Source: Lycocorax pyrrhopterus obiensis (lineage: Eukaryota; Chordata; Aves; Passeriformes; Paradisaeidae). Taken from it: a stretch of DNA of 64,000 nt. Position 1 is the stretch's first letter. Each line of letters opens with the position of its first letter. The position numbers and the translations under genes are program-made. Below are positions 1-13,073 of the stretch, one piece after another. The stretch lies in NCBI GenBank assembly GCA_014706295.1, contig JACSVZ010000024.1:2039136-2103135 (forward strand), written 5' to 3'. Below the pieces are notes generated by a model, which saw nothing but the letters and a program-made list of their open reading frames with translations, searched no databases and was not told the origin of the DNA.

Positions 1-2231
1 TCCAGTAACGTGCTCAACAATTGCTTTGATGCCATGTGAAGCTTGAGGGTGAGTTTTCATCCAGTGTGTTTTCCCAAGGGGTATTGCTGAGCATTCCATT
101 TAATTGTTAGGATTGGTTATAGAAGGAAAGCAGAAGGAAAATGCAATTGTAGGTGTATGTAACTGTCATCATCCCCCACGTCTCAGTATTTAGCTCATTA
201 GAGAGTGATGATTTTGTCCCTCACCTTTTCTTCAGGACTGGTTTGTTCTCCTGCTCCCTGAGCTCTCATCTCCCTCCCTGCCATTTCAGTAGAAACCCTT
301 GCCTGTGTGTCTCTCCCTGGGAATCGCCCTCCTCCTTTGTGAGATACAGGGTACTTTAAGGGATTGGGTCATCTCCTTCCCCTCTCTTTCCAAGGTTTTC
401 CTCATTTACATTTCTGTTGTGTCCCCTAATTACCATCCCTTTGGTTTTTCATTCCCCCTCAAGCTTCCTTTCCCTGTTTATGGTCTCCTGAGGATGTTCT
501 GCTGGAACTTTATCAAACTTACATTACTAGAAATAGTTAATGCAAAATTTTCTTTGAGGAATTCTCATACCCTGCTTGCAGCATCACTGCACAGTCTGTT
601 GTGAGATTTCCAATAGAGACACAACTGAAAGTCAGTCCTTTCCTTCTGGATTGCCTCCTGTTTCCCTTTGCATAGGGACGTAGGAATACATTGTCCTCCC
701 ATATCTTTCATCCCATAACGAGTTTATTTTTAATAGAGTCCGGTAGAGAATTAAGTATAAGGTTGATTTAACATTTTATATATACATATATCGACTGGAT
801 GTCAAGCAGAGACCCGTGAAGAGTGTGCACACTGGAGCCCATTCTGGGGCCACATACATCACACGTGTAACTGCTGTCTGGGAAAGCAGCCACGGCTGAC
901 TGTGCAAGGGGGGCTGTACTAGCCTGTCTGGGGGTGATATGGAAACCATGCGCTGATTTTTAATGTACTCCTGTTTAAATTCTTATTTAAAGGCTTTGAA
1001 GCATCCTATTGTGTGCTTTTGTGAGGGGTGACTTTGTAACTGCCTTGGGCAGAATCCCATTTCAAGGTCTCCTGTAAGCCATCTGCTTTCAGTAACAGCT
1101 CTTAGCTTTGGCATGTGTCTCAGTGCAGGCTGCAATAGCCACATTGCTGCAAAACTTTCTTTACTGCCTGCATCAGTTTGGGCTTCCCACTGTGCCTGCG
1201 CAGGCTGAGTGCAGCCTCGGCGTGCTCTGCATCGACCCTGCCCTTGGGGTGCACCCTCCAGCTTGTCCCCAGGTGAGGGGGGCCATGACCCAGCACAGGA
1301 GTGTGGGGTGCACCACGTCCTGCAGCTGTCTGTGTTCTGAGATAGCCATGAAAGGAAACTCAGGTGCTTGCGAAACTGGCCTGTGGCCCGGTTCCCAGTC
1401 ACCAGGGTGTCAGGGTGTGGTCAGAACATGCTGGGATCAGGCTACAGAGCCCCCCATGTGTGATAAATCTTCTCTCCTTCCGGGTGTCCTCAGTGGATTG
1501 GGTACACTGCTGTGCCAGTCTGCAACCCAGGCCATTCCTCTTCTAAAGCCAGGAGACTTTAACTTTTAGCTGTGGGAGTCCTGCTGACACAAAATAGCTG
1601 TAACACAGCTGGTTCAGTGTTAGAAATAACAGCCTTAGGCACAAAGATTCGGTTCCTTGCTTTGGCGTGTTCTTCCCATATGGCACTGAAGTCCATCAGT
1701 CCTTTGCTTTTCTATACATAACAGGCACCTTGCCTGCCCAAAAAGCCAGTCTCTGTGTTGAGTTTTGTTACAGTGCATTTGGGAGAGCTCTGTGGAGGTA
1801 CAGTGGTGGTACAGGTCAGAAATGTCTCTGCTTAACACCCAGGAACAGAGATCTGCAGCTTTTCCCCAAAATGCTTTGGAACACTTATGGAGAGCAGTGG
1901 TGTTGGTGGCATCTTTCACATTGGGATGTGGGACACGGGCATTGCTCACCTCAGAGGCAGAACCTCAAAGTGACTTCAGCAGTAGGACCAGCCATGAAGG
2001 ATTTGCTGAAATAATTCTGGAGCACAGTGAAGCTTCCTTAACCCCAGCTGTTATCACAGGGGATTTGTATGATTAGCTAAATCTGCACCATATCATCCTG
2101 TGTTCATGGTGGGCCACTCGATGTCCCTGGCAATGGGAGGCAGCCCAGGCCTTGGCTCCAAGCCTTGAACATGCTATTGTCTGGGGAGGAGCAGCACAGG
2201 ATCCTCTGTGTGCTGTGAATCCCTGCCTGTT

Positions 2232-2296
2232 TCAAGGGGGTTGGAACAAGAGGATCTTTGAGATCCCTTCTGACCCAAACCATTCCATGATTCCAT
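2232..2296 (+). mobile_element. CR1 3'-end fragment
   Basis: A short block shows the CR1 3' terminal pattern: a 'gatcccttctgacccaaac' stretch followed by ATTCCATGATTCCATG, a decayed form of the ATTCTRTG terminal repeat. It is heavily 5'-truncated. Confidence 0.65.
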
Positions 2297-2639
2297 GTTA
2301 CCCGGCATGGGAAGGCTTTAGGTTTTGCACTATTACCTTTCCATTTGAGTGGGCAGGGGTTTCTAAGAAACTAATCAATACCAGTCTTAAAAGCAGCTCT
2401 GATTTTTCAACAGTGTGTGGACATACAGTCGAGCAGCAGTCGAGCCCCATCTTCCCACGGAGGATTTGCAGGGCTGGAATGCTCACCCCCCTCACTACAG
2501 AAATGGCAGCCAGGGAGCTGTAACTCCCAGCTCATCAGTAAACATGTCTGTACTGAGAAAATTCATTCTGTTAAGGGTCTTCCTTTAGCAGACTCAGCAG
2601 ATTTAGCAGATTATCTTATTTGGCTTTTATTTTAAGCCC

Positions 2640-3110
2640 TTTCATCTCTCCATTTCTCTCAGCCTGGGTATCCTGTTCCTGGAGTGTGCCAAATATGTTG
2701 TCTTTATTGCAGCCTCTTCAGTCTTCATGGAGAGCAAGATCTGCTCACAGTGATACATGTCAGGATGTTTTTGGTTTGATCCAAGGCCCATGCTGGTTTT
2801 GTTGGGTTGGTTTTGTTTTGTTTTGTTTTGTTTTTGGGTAGGGAAGGAAACCTTTATTGAAATCCTGCAAGGTTTTATTTCATTTCCTCCGTCATCATGA
2901 GCAGTGGTAACTGTTGTAGCTTTGCTCATGGTGGTGGTTCCTCCTACTGGTCCCTGGTTTTCATGCTCACCCTGAGGGTGATCTCTTGAGCTTGTCTCAG
3001 CAGTGTCTGATGGTCCAGCTGCCATTTCCTGGGAGGTTGACCTATCTCCTCTCCCCAGCAACCTGAAGGTGTTCAAAAGGAAGTCATAAAGTCGATATTT
3101 TCATTGTTAG
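2640..3110 (-). pseudogene. Possible retrocopy of an unknown mRNA 3' end
   Basis: Read on the minus strand, an open stretch is followed by two AATAAA-type signals within about 25 bases (near 2875 and 2855) and then an A-rich tract of AAAAC units (2803-2836). That order resembles the 3' end of a reverse-transcribed mRNA. One minus frame stays open for about 140 codons but has no ATG start. Another ends in a short peptide with a stop right at the first signal but carries two internal stops. I do not recognise the parent. The tail could also be an ordinary microsatellite, and processed pseudogenes are scarce in birds, so this is tentative. Confidence 0.25.
2803..2836. repeat. (GTTTT)n microsatellite
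   Basis: A run of GTTTT-type units is visible on the + strand, directly left of the minus-strand poly(A)-signal pair. Confidence 0.8.
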
Positions 3111-4069
3111 AAACATGGTCTATCTGAGTTTTTCACGTGTTTTTGCCTTTTAAAATATGTACTCCCATGAGACTTGGCTCAGGGGCTGAGGAAGTGTGTT
3201 ACTTGTGATCACATCTTTGAGACACCTCAGTGTGTTAACACAAGAATGTGTTTGTGAGGAGCCTGTCATGAAGTCTGGAGTTTATCAGCCCACTTCTTAC
3301 ATGGTAGAAAGATAAAATTAATTCCAGAGAATGAGAGATGTTGGAAATGACAGAAAATCCTTCTGGTAGAATGAGGAGTAGTGCTTTGCAGCCATCAGGT
3401 ATTTCAGATCACACAAGGGGATCAGATGGAAATACCAGCATTCGTTGTACAGTGTTACTTAGAAATATTCCCTGGTATGAATGTAAGGACTCTCTAGACC
3501 CGATGAGGGGAGATGCTTCCAGAGGTGCTGTTTCTTCGTCAGCCTTAGTTTGGAGCTGCCAAAAACGTGACTTTGCACAGACAGGGAGAAATAAAACTCA
3601 GTCTTGCCCAGGAGGATGGTAACAGGGAGGTGGAAGGAAATAAAATCATTGATTAAGATAAATTCTGACTCACCTTTTCAAACTTGGAAGCTGTTCACTC
3701 CCAAGAGTTTCCTTCAGGTCCCACATAAGCATTCATTTGGCATTTTGGTCTAGGACTCTTTGCCGGCATGTCTGGCTCTGAGAAGGCTGGTGCTCAGTCC
3801 TGGGAGCTGGTCTTCTTTGGCTTCTGCCCAGGAAAGGGGTCAGGCAGCCGGCTCATCAGAGCATGCCTTGAGAGCGGGAACTGTGGTTTAGACCAGCAAA
3901 AGTTCTGGTGTCTAGAGGTCAGGCAGAAATCTGAGGAGCCAAGTGCAGTGTGAAAACCAAAAGCAGTAAGAGGTGTCTGATTTCTCAGGTAGGCTGAAAG
4001 TGCTTTTCTTTCTCCACCATAGAAACTAAAAATGGCAAAAAATATATTAAATGAGCAAGCAGGCTGAGT

Positions 4070-4276
4070 TCGGAAAAGGTTCTTCCCCTGGAGGGTGGTT
4101 GGCCACTGAACAGGCTTCCAGGGAATGGTCACAGTTCCAAGGCTGCCAGAGCTCCAGGAACATCTGGAAAATGCTCTCAGGGACAGGGTGAGATTGTTGG
4201 GGTGTCTGCAGGGCCAGGAGTTGGACTCGATGATCCTGATGGATCCCTCCCAACTCAGGATATTCTGTAATTCATA
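4070..4276 (+). mobile_element. CR1 fragment
   Basis: It contains the recurrent CR1 3' UTR motifs AAAGGTTCTTCCCC, CCAGAGCTCCAGGA and TTGGGGTGTCTG, and ends in ATTCTGTAATTC. It is a diverged, 5'-truncated copy. Confidence 0.85.
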
Positions 4277-7167
4277 TAATGTTCTCATCATGTGCCGGAT
4301 TTTCTGATTGGGTTGAGATGCCACTGGATGCTCCCGTGGTCACATAGGGGCTTCCAGAATGGAGCTGAAACATTCCAGCAGGGAGGCTGGAGTGGCAGCA
4401 CCGCCATCACCCTCAACAGGCAGGAGCTTAGAGTGCTGCCCTCACATTTCCTGAGGGAATTTGTAAGGGACAGCTCTTTACTGCTGGAAACATCGATAGC
4501 ATTTGATGGAAAGATGACTGTGAAGAAAGCCTCAACTGAAGCAGGGGTTACATTGGAAGGGATTTTTAGTGGCTGCAGTGGTCATGGTGCTCCAGACCTG
4601 TGCTTTTGTGGGGAACAAATCAATGGCTGCAGGCACTTTGCATCATGAGAAACTGTCAGGATTCTCTTGTGGCAGCCCCATGGGATTTCCAAGAAGCGTC
4701 ATTCTCACAGTCCTCTGTCAATATGCAGTTTCCTTTTTTTTCCCCCAATCCTAATCTATGGAGTATGTATCCGACCTCATAAAGCCATTTTTCAGCTTCG
4801 CTGTTGGTGGTTTTCTTCCTCTTCTCTCTGAAAGCCTCTGGCCTGCTGGCAACGGCATTGTCCAGCAAGGTTTGAAGCCTGGCACGCTGTCAACAAACCT
4901 TCACATTCCCTTTCAATCAAACATGGTAGTGCTGAGATCCAACTTGGATTCCATCCCAAGGTTCGCCATAATCATCGTTGTATAATAGGAAGTCCAAACA
5001 ACCCCAGGAAATAATTCAGATGTGACTGGTGCCCTGAGTGGAATAAAGAAGTGCCTAGAAGAGACATTAAGAGCCTCAGCTCTAACTCTTTTCATAATTA
5101 TGCGCTCCGAAGGAGCGGAGGCTTTGGAGATAAAGGGATTACATGCATCTCATGAGGTCTGGAAAGATAGGACAGCATCTTCCATCCACATTTTCTCATT
5201 TTTGTTTTACTGATATTGCAGTTGCCACATTTGGTGGAAGAACATTGCAGAGCAGGCTCCCCTCTAACCCTGCAGTTCCCTTCCAATCTGGCACAGGTAA
5301 ATTGAATCCGTCTGCCCTCAGGGATGAGCTTTTGAAAGAGCCTGTTGGCAAGAGCAGTGGGGGGAGAACTTAATTAGATTAAGATGCATTTCTGCAGTGT
5401 TTGTGCTGCGGGCTGTGCGGTGCTGGAGAGAGCAGCGCTCGGAGCTGGGGATGCCCTGGGATGCTCTTCCAGCCCTGCCTGTGTCTCTGCTGCCTGAGAA
5501 AAAGGAAAATGCATCAGAGGTGTAAATCTCAGTGTAACCCAGCACAGGGCTTGCCAGGGTGTGAACAAACCACGTCCCGAGCTGGTGTCCTGCCCCTGGC
5601 CATGAGCCGGTGTCAGCAGCCTGGCAGGAGGGCAAGGGCTCGGCTTCTCCTTGCCACAGCACAGCAGCTGAGGCAGTGATGTGCTGGGCACCCAACCTCC
5701 ATTCAGCTCTTGCTTGAGGCCTGGGCACCATTGGCCCGTGGGTCTCATACTTTGATACCCTTACAAATGCTGGTTTGCTTTTCAATGTCTTTGTCATTTC
5801 TAAGGTTACTTGTTTACTTCCCTTGATAACTTCCTCCATAAGGAAGTTGCACGTCTGTTAGTTTGCAATGAACATTTCCTTCTCCCTGGTATATACTTGG
5901 CAGTTTTTTAGTTTTGTAGGTTTGCTCTGCTGCACTGGGAAGGGATAATTTGGAGTCCCCAGTTCTCTCTCTTCATGCTACTCATTATTTTATATGCCTC
6001 TCCTGTGGTCTCTCTCCTTTTCATTACTAATCAGGTCTAGTCTTTTCAATCCTCCTTTGTGTGATAGTTTCATTTTACAAAAGCTGAACTAGTTTCTATC
6101 AGCTCAGTTGATGTGATCTTACTCATATCAAAGGTGTTTAACAGCCGCAGTCCCGTGTACTCACTGCAAGCTGAACTTAAATTGTGTCAAGTTCTGTGCT
6201 GCTTTGCAAGTGCAAGTGGGAATGTTTGTTACAGCTGTCTTTAAATTTAAATTTAGATGTTTTAAATGAATTAAATATGAACATGAATAATGCAGCTGGT
6301 AACATAGGCTTTCTGCAATTAAATGCAAACTTTTTCATTTTGTCTCTCTGCTTTCAGGTTTTGCTATGCCACAGTGTTTGTACTGACTCTGCTGTCTTGT
6401 AGGAGTGATGGGGAACTAGAGCCCATGACAGTTCAGTGGAGCCCTTGGCACTTTTGATATCTCGGTGAGTGAAAGTTGTTTGAAACTCTAGGAGAGGCAC
6501 TTCATCTGCTACTAAAGGCACCAAATCAGTTGGTCTTTTTACATTTTTAAGGTTGCATCCTACTGAAATGAATTTGCACATTGATCTGTCCTTTCAGGTT
6601 ATAAATTCTGGAAACCAGCTCTCCGTAATGCTGTAGTTCATGCTTGGGAGATTATCTTGATGTCCACAAGCAGGAGAAACACAGCTTTTGAAAACGAGGA
6701 GAGTTTTAACTCTGGTGTGCAGCTCCGTGCAAGTGTCAGGCGCTGGAGATGGAGCATTGCAGCGTGTGCTGGGCTGTGGAAATCCCAAAGGCTTTATTTG
6801 ATACAACAGTAAGATTGTGTCCTTTGTGCCATGGATCAGCCAACAGGTCCTCATCAGGGGCATGTTTGTGTCTGAAGTGATTCTGGAAGATCTGTCACTG
6901 TGGATAGCCCATTTTTCCCCCTTGGATACCGGACTGTAGCTTCTGCTATTTATTATTTTCACGTTTTTTCAATCTTCAGTCCCTGAATGGAGTAAAGGCC
7001 ACATCCGTTGGTACTGCGGTGCTCCTGTTCTGCAGTGCCTGTGAGCTTGTCTGTTCTGCCGTTGGCTTTCTTCTCTCCACACTGAATTCTCCTCACTGGG
7101 GCATTTCAGCCGTGTCAAAACCTATAGAGTGATTCCCCTTGCCATCCAATCCGTTGTCAGCGAGATA

Positions 7168-7225
7168 AAGTCCCTGGGTGTTTCAGGTTGGAAGGAGCTT
7201 TTGGAGGTTGTCTGGTCCAGTGCCA
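7168..7225 (-). mobile_element. Possible CR1 remnant
   Basis: A short stretch resembles the reverse complement of a CR1 3' end (TTTCAGGTTGGAAGGAGC followed by TGGTCCAGTG). It is small and diverged. Confidence 0.35.
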
Positions 7226-7451
7226 CATGCAGACAGAGATGGGCTGACTTTGAAGTCAGACTCAGCTACAAGGTTAGATCAGGCTGGCAGGGGAGGGAGC
7301 TGGTGATGTTTGGAGTATCTCCAAGGGTGGAGATTTTATAGCTCCTCTGGGCAACTGTAATTTACAGTCAGTGGAAATCATCAATTCCCAAGCCCTGTTT
7401 TAGTAAAGCCCAGGGACAGCAGAGGGGCAGCTCCTATCTCTGCTCTCTGTG

Positions 7452-7682
7452 ACCAGGAGCAGGACCCAAGGGAATGGCTGGAGCTGTGTCAGGGGAGGGT
7501 CAGGCTGGACATCAGCGAAAGGTTCTTCCCCCAGGGAATGGGCACGGCCTCAAGCCTGCCAGAACTCCAGGAGTGTTTGGATAATGCTCTCAGGCACCCC
7601 CCGGTGGGGTTGTTGGGGTGTCTGTGAAGGGCCTGGAGCTGGATTTGGTGATCCTTGTGGGTCCCTCCCAATTGTGATTGTA
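7452..7682 (+). mobile_element. CR1 fragment
   Basis: It carries GGCTGGACATCAG, AAGGTTCTTCCCCC, CCAGAACTCCAGGAG and TTGGGGTGTCTG in the order shared by the other + strand CR1 copies. It ends at AATTGTGAT without a clean terminal octamer. Confidence 0.85.
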
Positions 7683-8310
7683 CCAGTTTCAGGAGGGCTG
7701 GGGTACACAGTGTCTGTCTCCATGGCTGAAGAAGGGCATCCCTGCATCCCGTGGCAGGAACTGGTCCCTGTCCCTGGGATGCAGTGAGGCTGGTGGCTCT
7801 CATCTGGCTGTGTGGGTCTGGCTGCCCCTGGTGCAGGCAGGCTGTAGCTGTGCGTCATGGAGTTTGGTTCTGCCTCTTCTCTAGGCATTGCATGACTCCG
7901 AGCACACTAATTGTTTTGTTTCTTTTTTTTTTCTTGAGTTATGATTTTGCGGGATTAACCCACGTGTTGCTGTCCTGTGCTGTGAGACATACAGGAGATC
8001 TGGGTGGTGCAGAGCTGTGGTGGAGGCTCGTGAAGGCAGGCAGGAGTCAGGCAGGGGCTGTTGCATTTGGACAGTTTCTTGGAAGCGTGTTTTGGAGTGC
8101 AATGTCCTTGAGCTGGCACTCATGTGGCTCTCAGCAAAGTGCGACTCCCCATGCAGCTTAAGTCTCCTCCTTTGGGGAAGAGTCACCATTCATTTATTTA
8201 TTTAAATAGGACATTTACAACATCTGATCCTTTTCCATGACATGAGATCTTGCTGAGAGCCTGCTGCAGTGTTGGCTGAGGAATACCAGCAGTGAGCTCC
8301 ATGCTTTATC

Positions 8311-8630
8311 AGAATCACAGAATTATAGAATCATTAAGGTTGGCAAAGACCTCCAAGATCATCAAGACCAAACACCACCATGTCCACTACAGAGCACCAG
8401 TGCCACATCCAGCCATTTCTTCAATACACCACCACCTCCCTGGGCAGCCCATGCTTACAACCCTTTCCATGAAGATATTCTTCCTAATGTCCAACCTGAA
8501 CTTCCCCTGGCACATCTTGAGGCCATTTTGTCTTGAACTGTCCCTTATTACCTCAAAGAAGAGACTGACCCCCACCTGTCTGCACCCTTCTGCCAGGGAG
8601 CTGTAGAGGGTGAGAAGGTCCCCTGAGCCG
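8311..8630 (-). mobile_element. CR1 fragment, minus orientation
   Basis: It starts with the reverse complement of the terminal octamers (AGAATCACAGAATTATAGAA). The body continues with TTCTTCCTAATGTCCAACCT and the GAGACTGACCCCCACCTG segment. At about 320 bp it is one of the longer copies in the window. Confidence 0.9.
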
Positions 8631-11600
8631 CATTAGGGTTATTCCCATTGTGAGGATGGAGGGTGCAGAAGTGCACCCTGGTCCTGGGCCACAACCTTCC
8701 ACAAACCCTGTCTGAGCAGCTCACACACTGTCATATTTTTTTTTTTCTCCCAATACTTCTGCAGGGAAGCAGTCACACATCCCTGCCAGCAGGACTGAGG
8801 TGCTGAGGCTCAAGCAGCTTTTCAGAAGCCCTCAGAGGGGCACAGGAACTCCTGTACCAAACACATGAGATTTATGTGTGGAGGTACTTGAGAAAGAAGT
8901 CCCACACACAGCAGAGGGGCAGAGCCAGAGATGGCGAATGCTTGTCTGATGATATATAAACACCTTTCAGCCTGGGTTTTAATGTCTAGGGCACTTTTCC
9001 TGCCAGGACTGCTAGACTTTAATAAAAATGACTGAAGAAAATTATGAAAAGAAGCTTTAAAAGTTGTAAATAACCTTTCACATGTAGGTTACCTTCTGCT
9101 ATTGAAAGGGAAACCAACTTTACTCCTTTCACAAGTGTGTACAGACACACACGCTATTTAGGAGAGAGGCAATAAGTGACTACTGTGCACCTTTTGATTT
9201 GGATTAAAAAAACAACCAGGAATTTCTTTTCCTTTAGTATTTAATATTCCTTCAGTATTTTTCTTCTCAGAGTATTGCTCAGTGTTGCATGTAAAAGGGC
9301 TGTAGTTTGTCGAGCTGTTATAGAAAATTAAACTCTCTTTCTCTCACATTTAGAAAAAGCCTGGTTTTCAAAACCCCAACTTCTTGCCAAGTTGGATCTG
9401 TAAATAACCCTTTAAGCAGTGACTCAGTGCTGCGTCCTGAGACAGCTTCCTCTTCCATCCTCCTCCTGACTGCCCCACTGTGAACAAAATGGAATTATAT
9501 TGATACAATTAATCTTTCATTAGTTAGTGGAGTGTCAAAACATGCTATTCCTGGCTTTCCCAAGGGCTTGTTTGTGGCTCAGCCATTCATTTGGATGTTT
9601 TCTGGCAGGGCTTGGCAAGGCTTGGTGGGTGCAGCAGGCCCTGCCCTGTGAGAGTGGTTGTGCTGGAGCGCTGGGTCCCTATACATGTCCAGCATACATC
9701 TCCCAAGAGCTCTGATTTTTCAGGAATATTTCTTTATAACAAGAATGCAAATGCCTTTGCTTGTTGGGGACAGTCCAGCCAGTCTTCCTCCAACCAGGGA
9801 AAAAAATGCAGCACAACTTGAACACTCATGGCAGTACTAACAGCAAAAGTATTTCCTGGGTCATTGTCCAATTTCTTGTCCTTATTCCCCAGAACTGCTG
9901 TGAGCAATTTGAATATAAGTGGCAAGCTGGGGATTGCTGTGCTGCTTCGCCAGAGTTAATGTTATGTTTCCATGTGTTTTCTTTCATAAATTCCAGCTCT
10001 GCCTCCCTTTGTTGGTGAGTGGGAGCAGCCCCTCCTTCCACACACACACTCCAGACCCGCTGTAGGGTTAGCAGGGAGACAGGCATGTGCTCCTTGTGCT
10101 TATTTATGCTGCTCCTGCTGCCATGAGTTTGACGTTGTGCACAAATTGGAGAAAGTCTTGTAGTTTCAGGGGGTGAAATGAACTGTGTGTGTTCTGTGCA
10201 ACCCCAGGTGATGGAACATGTGTTTCCCCCCACTGTGTGATGAGTTACTGGTGCAGATGACTGTGCTCCAGAATGGGGAATTTTCTCATTCTTATTTCTT
10301 TCGTCCTAGACATCTTCAGTTCTGTAAGAGCAACCCAGTCCCAGGATAAGGACAGCAGCAGGTGGTAGAATGCGGAAACCAGGCCCTCAGAAAGGTGAGC
10401 AGTGATGCTTGGCACAGCCAAGGGCCCTGCAGTGAGCTGGTGTGGCCTGGAGTGCCAAGGGCCTCAGAGGGCTGACAGTGGGGTGGGAGCTGAGGGGCTG
10501 TGGTTGGAGGCCCAAAACAGAGTTGTGTGTTTCTCCATCAGTGTGCAGAGAGCAGTTCATCAATCCACCCCTGTGATGGGAAGAGGAGAGTCCCTTTTTG
10601 GGGCAGCCCTGCAGCTCGTGGGGCGCAGTGTCAGCAGCGAGGGTGCCTTGCAGAACCCACGGCACCATCTGGCAGAGCTCCCAGCATGAGGCAAACTGGC
10701 TGTGCTGGCACAGGCCTCCCCCCTCTAATGAGGCGTGAAAGCAGAGACCAGCCTACCTTGTGGAGAGGAAATCTGTCGGGAGGTTACCACTGCCACCGAG
10801 TCCCTCAGCCCCTCACGCAGCACGTGCTTCCTGGGTCCTGCATCCCCAACAAAAAGGGTGAAGCCAAGCAGGCTGCCTGCAGCCGAGCTGCTCTGGCTTC
10901 TTGTGCTTAACAAAAATATTGATTTCCTTTGGTGCTGTGCCATGCATGTGCGTTGGACTGGAGTGATCTCATCACATGCGCTCCGGAGGAGGGGGGAAGG
11001 GAGAAGCGAGAGGATGGAGCATCCTCCGCAGCTCTTTGTTCACATCTGCTCCACACTCCCAAGGTTTATTGCAGGAGATTTCTATGCTCGATTTCTCTCC
11101 TCCCTTTATTTTTTTTAAATGTCTCCTTTGCTTCTGTCGTGGTTCATCTTACAGCAGCATTATCCTCTTCCTAACACTGCTTGTCCTTTAATGAAGTGAA
11201 AATAAATGAAGGAAAGCAGGGAATGGGGAGACCCTGCTGTGAGGCAGCTGGAAGGCTTGGCAATAAAGGAGGCTGGTTGATTAGTCAGCAGCGTGGCTGA
11301 GGCCCGGGCTGGCTGGATTCAGCCTCACTCACAGCTTGTTCTCTGTGCTCCTGGAGCCTCCAGCCAGCCTGCCTCTGTGACCTGTGCTCGTAATGCCGTG
11401 CCGTAGGTTGCGCAGGCAGCACCTGCACCGTGCACGTGTGGGTTTCTGTCCTACTTACCTGCTTTTTTAATAATGCATTGAACTTTCACTGTTTCTTTAT
11501 TTGTCTGCAGAAATTCTTGTTTCTCTCTCTCTGCTGCTTTTGTATCCTCCTTAATGAGGATTTTTGCATGTTAAAGGTTAAGAACAAAATGTACCTTCAC

Positions 11601-11912
11601 CTGCAGAGTATGGTGAGAGGCTCCTTTGAGTGCATGGATGCTGTTAGAGCTGTCCTGCAGCACCGAGGGGAGCCTTACCCACCCAGGAGGCTCTTTGCTT
11701 CTGACTTAAATACTTTATGTCCTTTATTCTTGCTTTCTTAGGGAGATGGCACAATACTGTGCTTCATGGTAATGCATTTATTAGGAAGGGTGTCCTTCAA
11801 TCCTTTTCATTCCTTTGTCTCTCCAAGGAGGCTCTTTGTCTGGTCCATGTCTAGTGACGCTGTGGCCACACTCCATATGTCCCTCGTGTTCATTTAAGGG
11901 ATGCTGATCTGG

Positions 11913-12439
11913 CATCCCTCTGTTGGGCTGGAGGCTGTTGGAGGCAGGGTGGGCATCCCCCACTTCTTGCTCTATCACTCTCCAGAGCAATAAAACCTAC
12001 ATACCATCCTGTCCATTGTGCTGAAAAGAACATGTCAGGAAGAGAAGATTGCAAAAATAATTGTCCAAAAGCAATTCCAGACACGTTAAGTCACCCCAGG
12101 CCGCTTTAGAAGCAGCGCTTAGCCTGCCTCTTCCAGCTACTTGTCAGGAGATTTCAAAACTTTTCCTTTCACAAGGAATTGCTTTTTATGGGGGCAAGGC
12201 ACATTTTGTAGGGCACTATCAAGCTGTTGTCTACAATAGCCCCAAAAATGCTCTGTAAAATAAAGGAGCTGGAGTGCAGCAGCACTCCCAGGGTGCCCAG
12301 CCTGGCAGCAGCAGGTCAAGGAGCTGGCTCAGGGTGAGCTCTGCTGTGGCACAGCAATCTTCCATCCCTCCTTTGGGCTGGAGGTTGCTGGAAGCAGGGA
12401 TGAGCATTCCTCACTTCTTGCTCTGCCACTTTCCAGAGC
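11913..12439. repeat. Diverged direct repeat pair
   Basis: Positions 11913-11988 and 12363-12439 align over about 77 bp at roughly 80% identity by eye, with one small gap. Shared words are TTGGGCTGGAGG, CACTTCTTGCTCT and TCCAGAGC. The copies lie about 450 bp apart in the same orientation. I do not recognise the unit. It could be an old local duplication or two fragments of one interspersed repeat. Confidence 0.7.
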
Positions 12440-13073
12440 TGTCTTGAGGACTTTAATTTTTTTTTGAGCTCTGAGACCCAAAGCAGTCCATGAGCAAAGA
12501 CAGCTCAGGTGAGCTGCTCTGCAGAGCTGGTGCTGCTTTGCTGTGCTCTCTTCCGAGCTGCAAGGGACACATGGAAACCTGGTATTGTGCGTGGAGAGAG
12601 CACTTGTGCAGATTTTCAGAGAAGTCCTCTCCCCATCACCACAAAAGGTTGAGGCTATTTGTGTGGAATAACCTGGAGTTGGTACACAAGGAGCCATTCT
12701 GCACCGAAGATTCACGTGAGCCATTTTTAGTGGCAGTTATGTTTGTTCCTCTCAAGCCCTTCTTCTCATAGCTGAAATGATGGAGCTCTAGCAGTTTGCT
12801 GGTCTTTGTTATTGCTTGTCACTGAAGGAGAACAGTGGCTGGTGGGCACTAAACAGGGATTGAGGGGCAAATGTAGATACCTCCTGTCACGTACCTGCAT
12901 GAGCTGTGGGGAGGAAAGGAGCACACCCCAGAGACAGAGGCAAATCATCCGTGTTACCGGGGTCATGATGGGGAGGTCACTCCTCTCCTCTGAGTGTCTG
13001 TACAGCAGACAGTGTTGAAGGGTGCATTATCTGGCTCCTTTCCCTGACACAAGCGCTCTGTTTCTTGTCTCAG

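Larger units (their letters stand above)
1..13073. other. Upstream intron or 5' flank of SCMH1, no gene recognised
   Basis: About 13 kb without a coding exon I can support. All open frames here are short and unlike known proteins. It holds a few CR1 fragments (2232, 4070, 7168, 7452, 8311), a TTTTG microsatellite at 2803-2836 next to a retrocopy-like block, and a diverged direct repeat at 11913 and 12363. There is no obvious CpG island, so the SCMH1 promoter is probably further upstream. Because the first exon seen at 13074 needs one base from a preceding exon, this stretch is most simply part of a 5' intron. Confidence 0.6.

Noticed and set aside
5750..6130. T- and AT-rich stretch considered as an old CR1 or LTR
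   Set aside because: No diagnostic CR1 block, octamer or LTR edge could be found.
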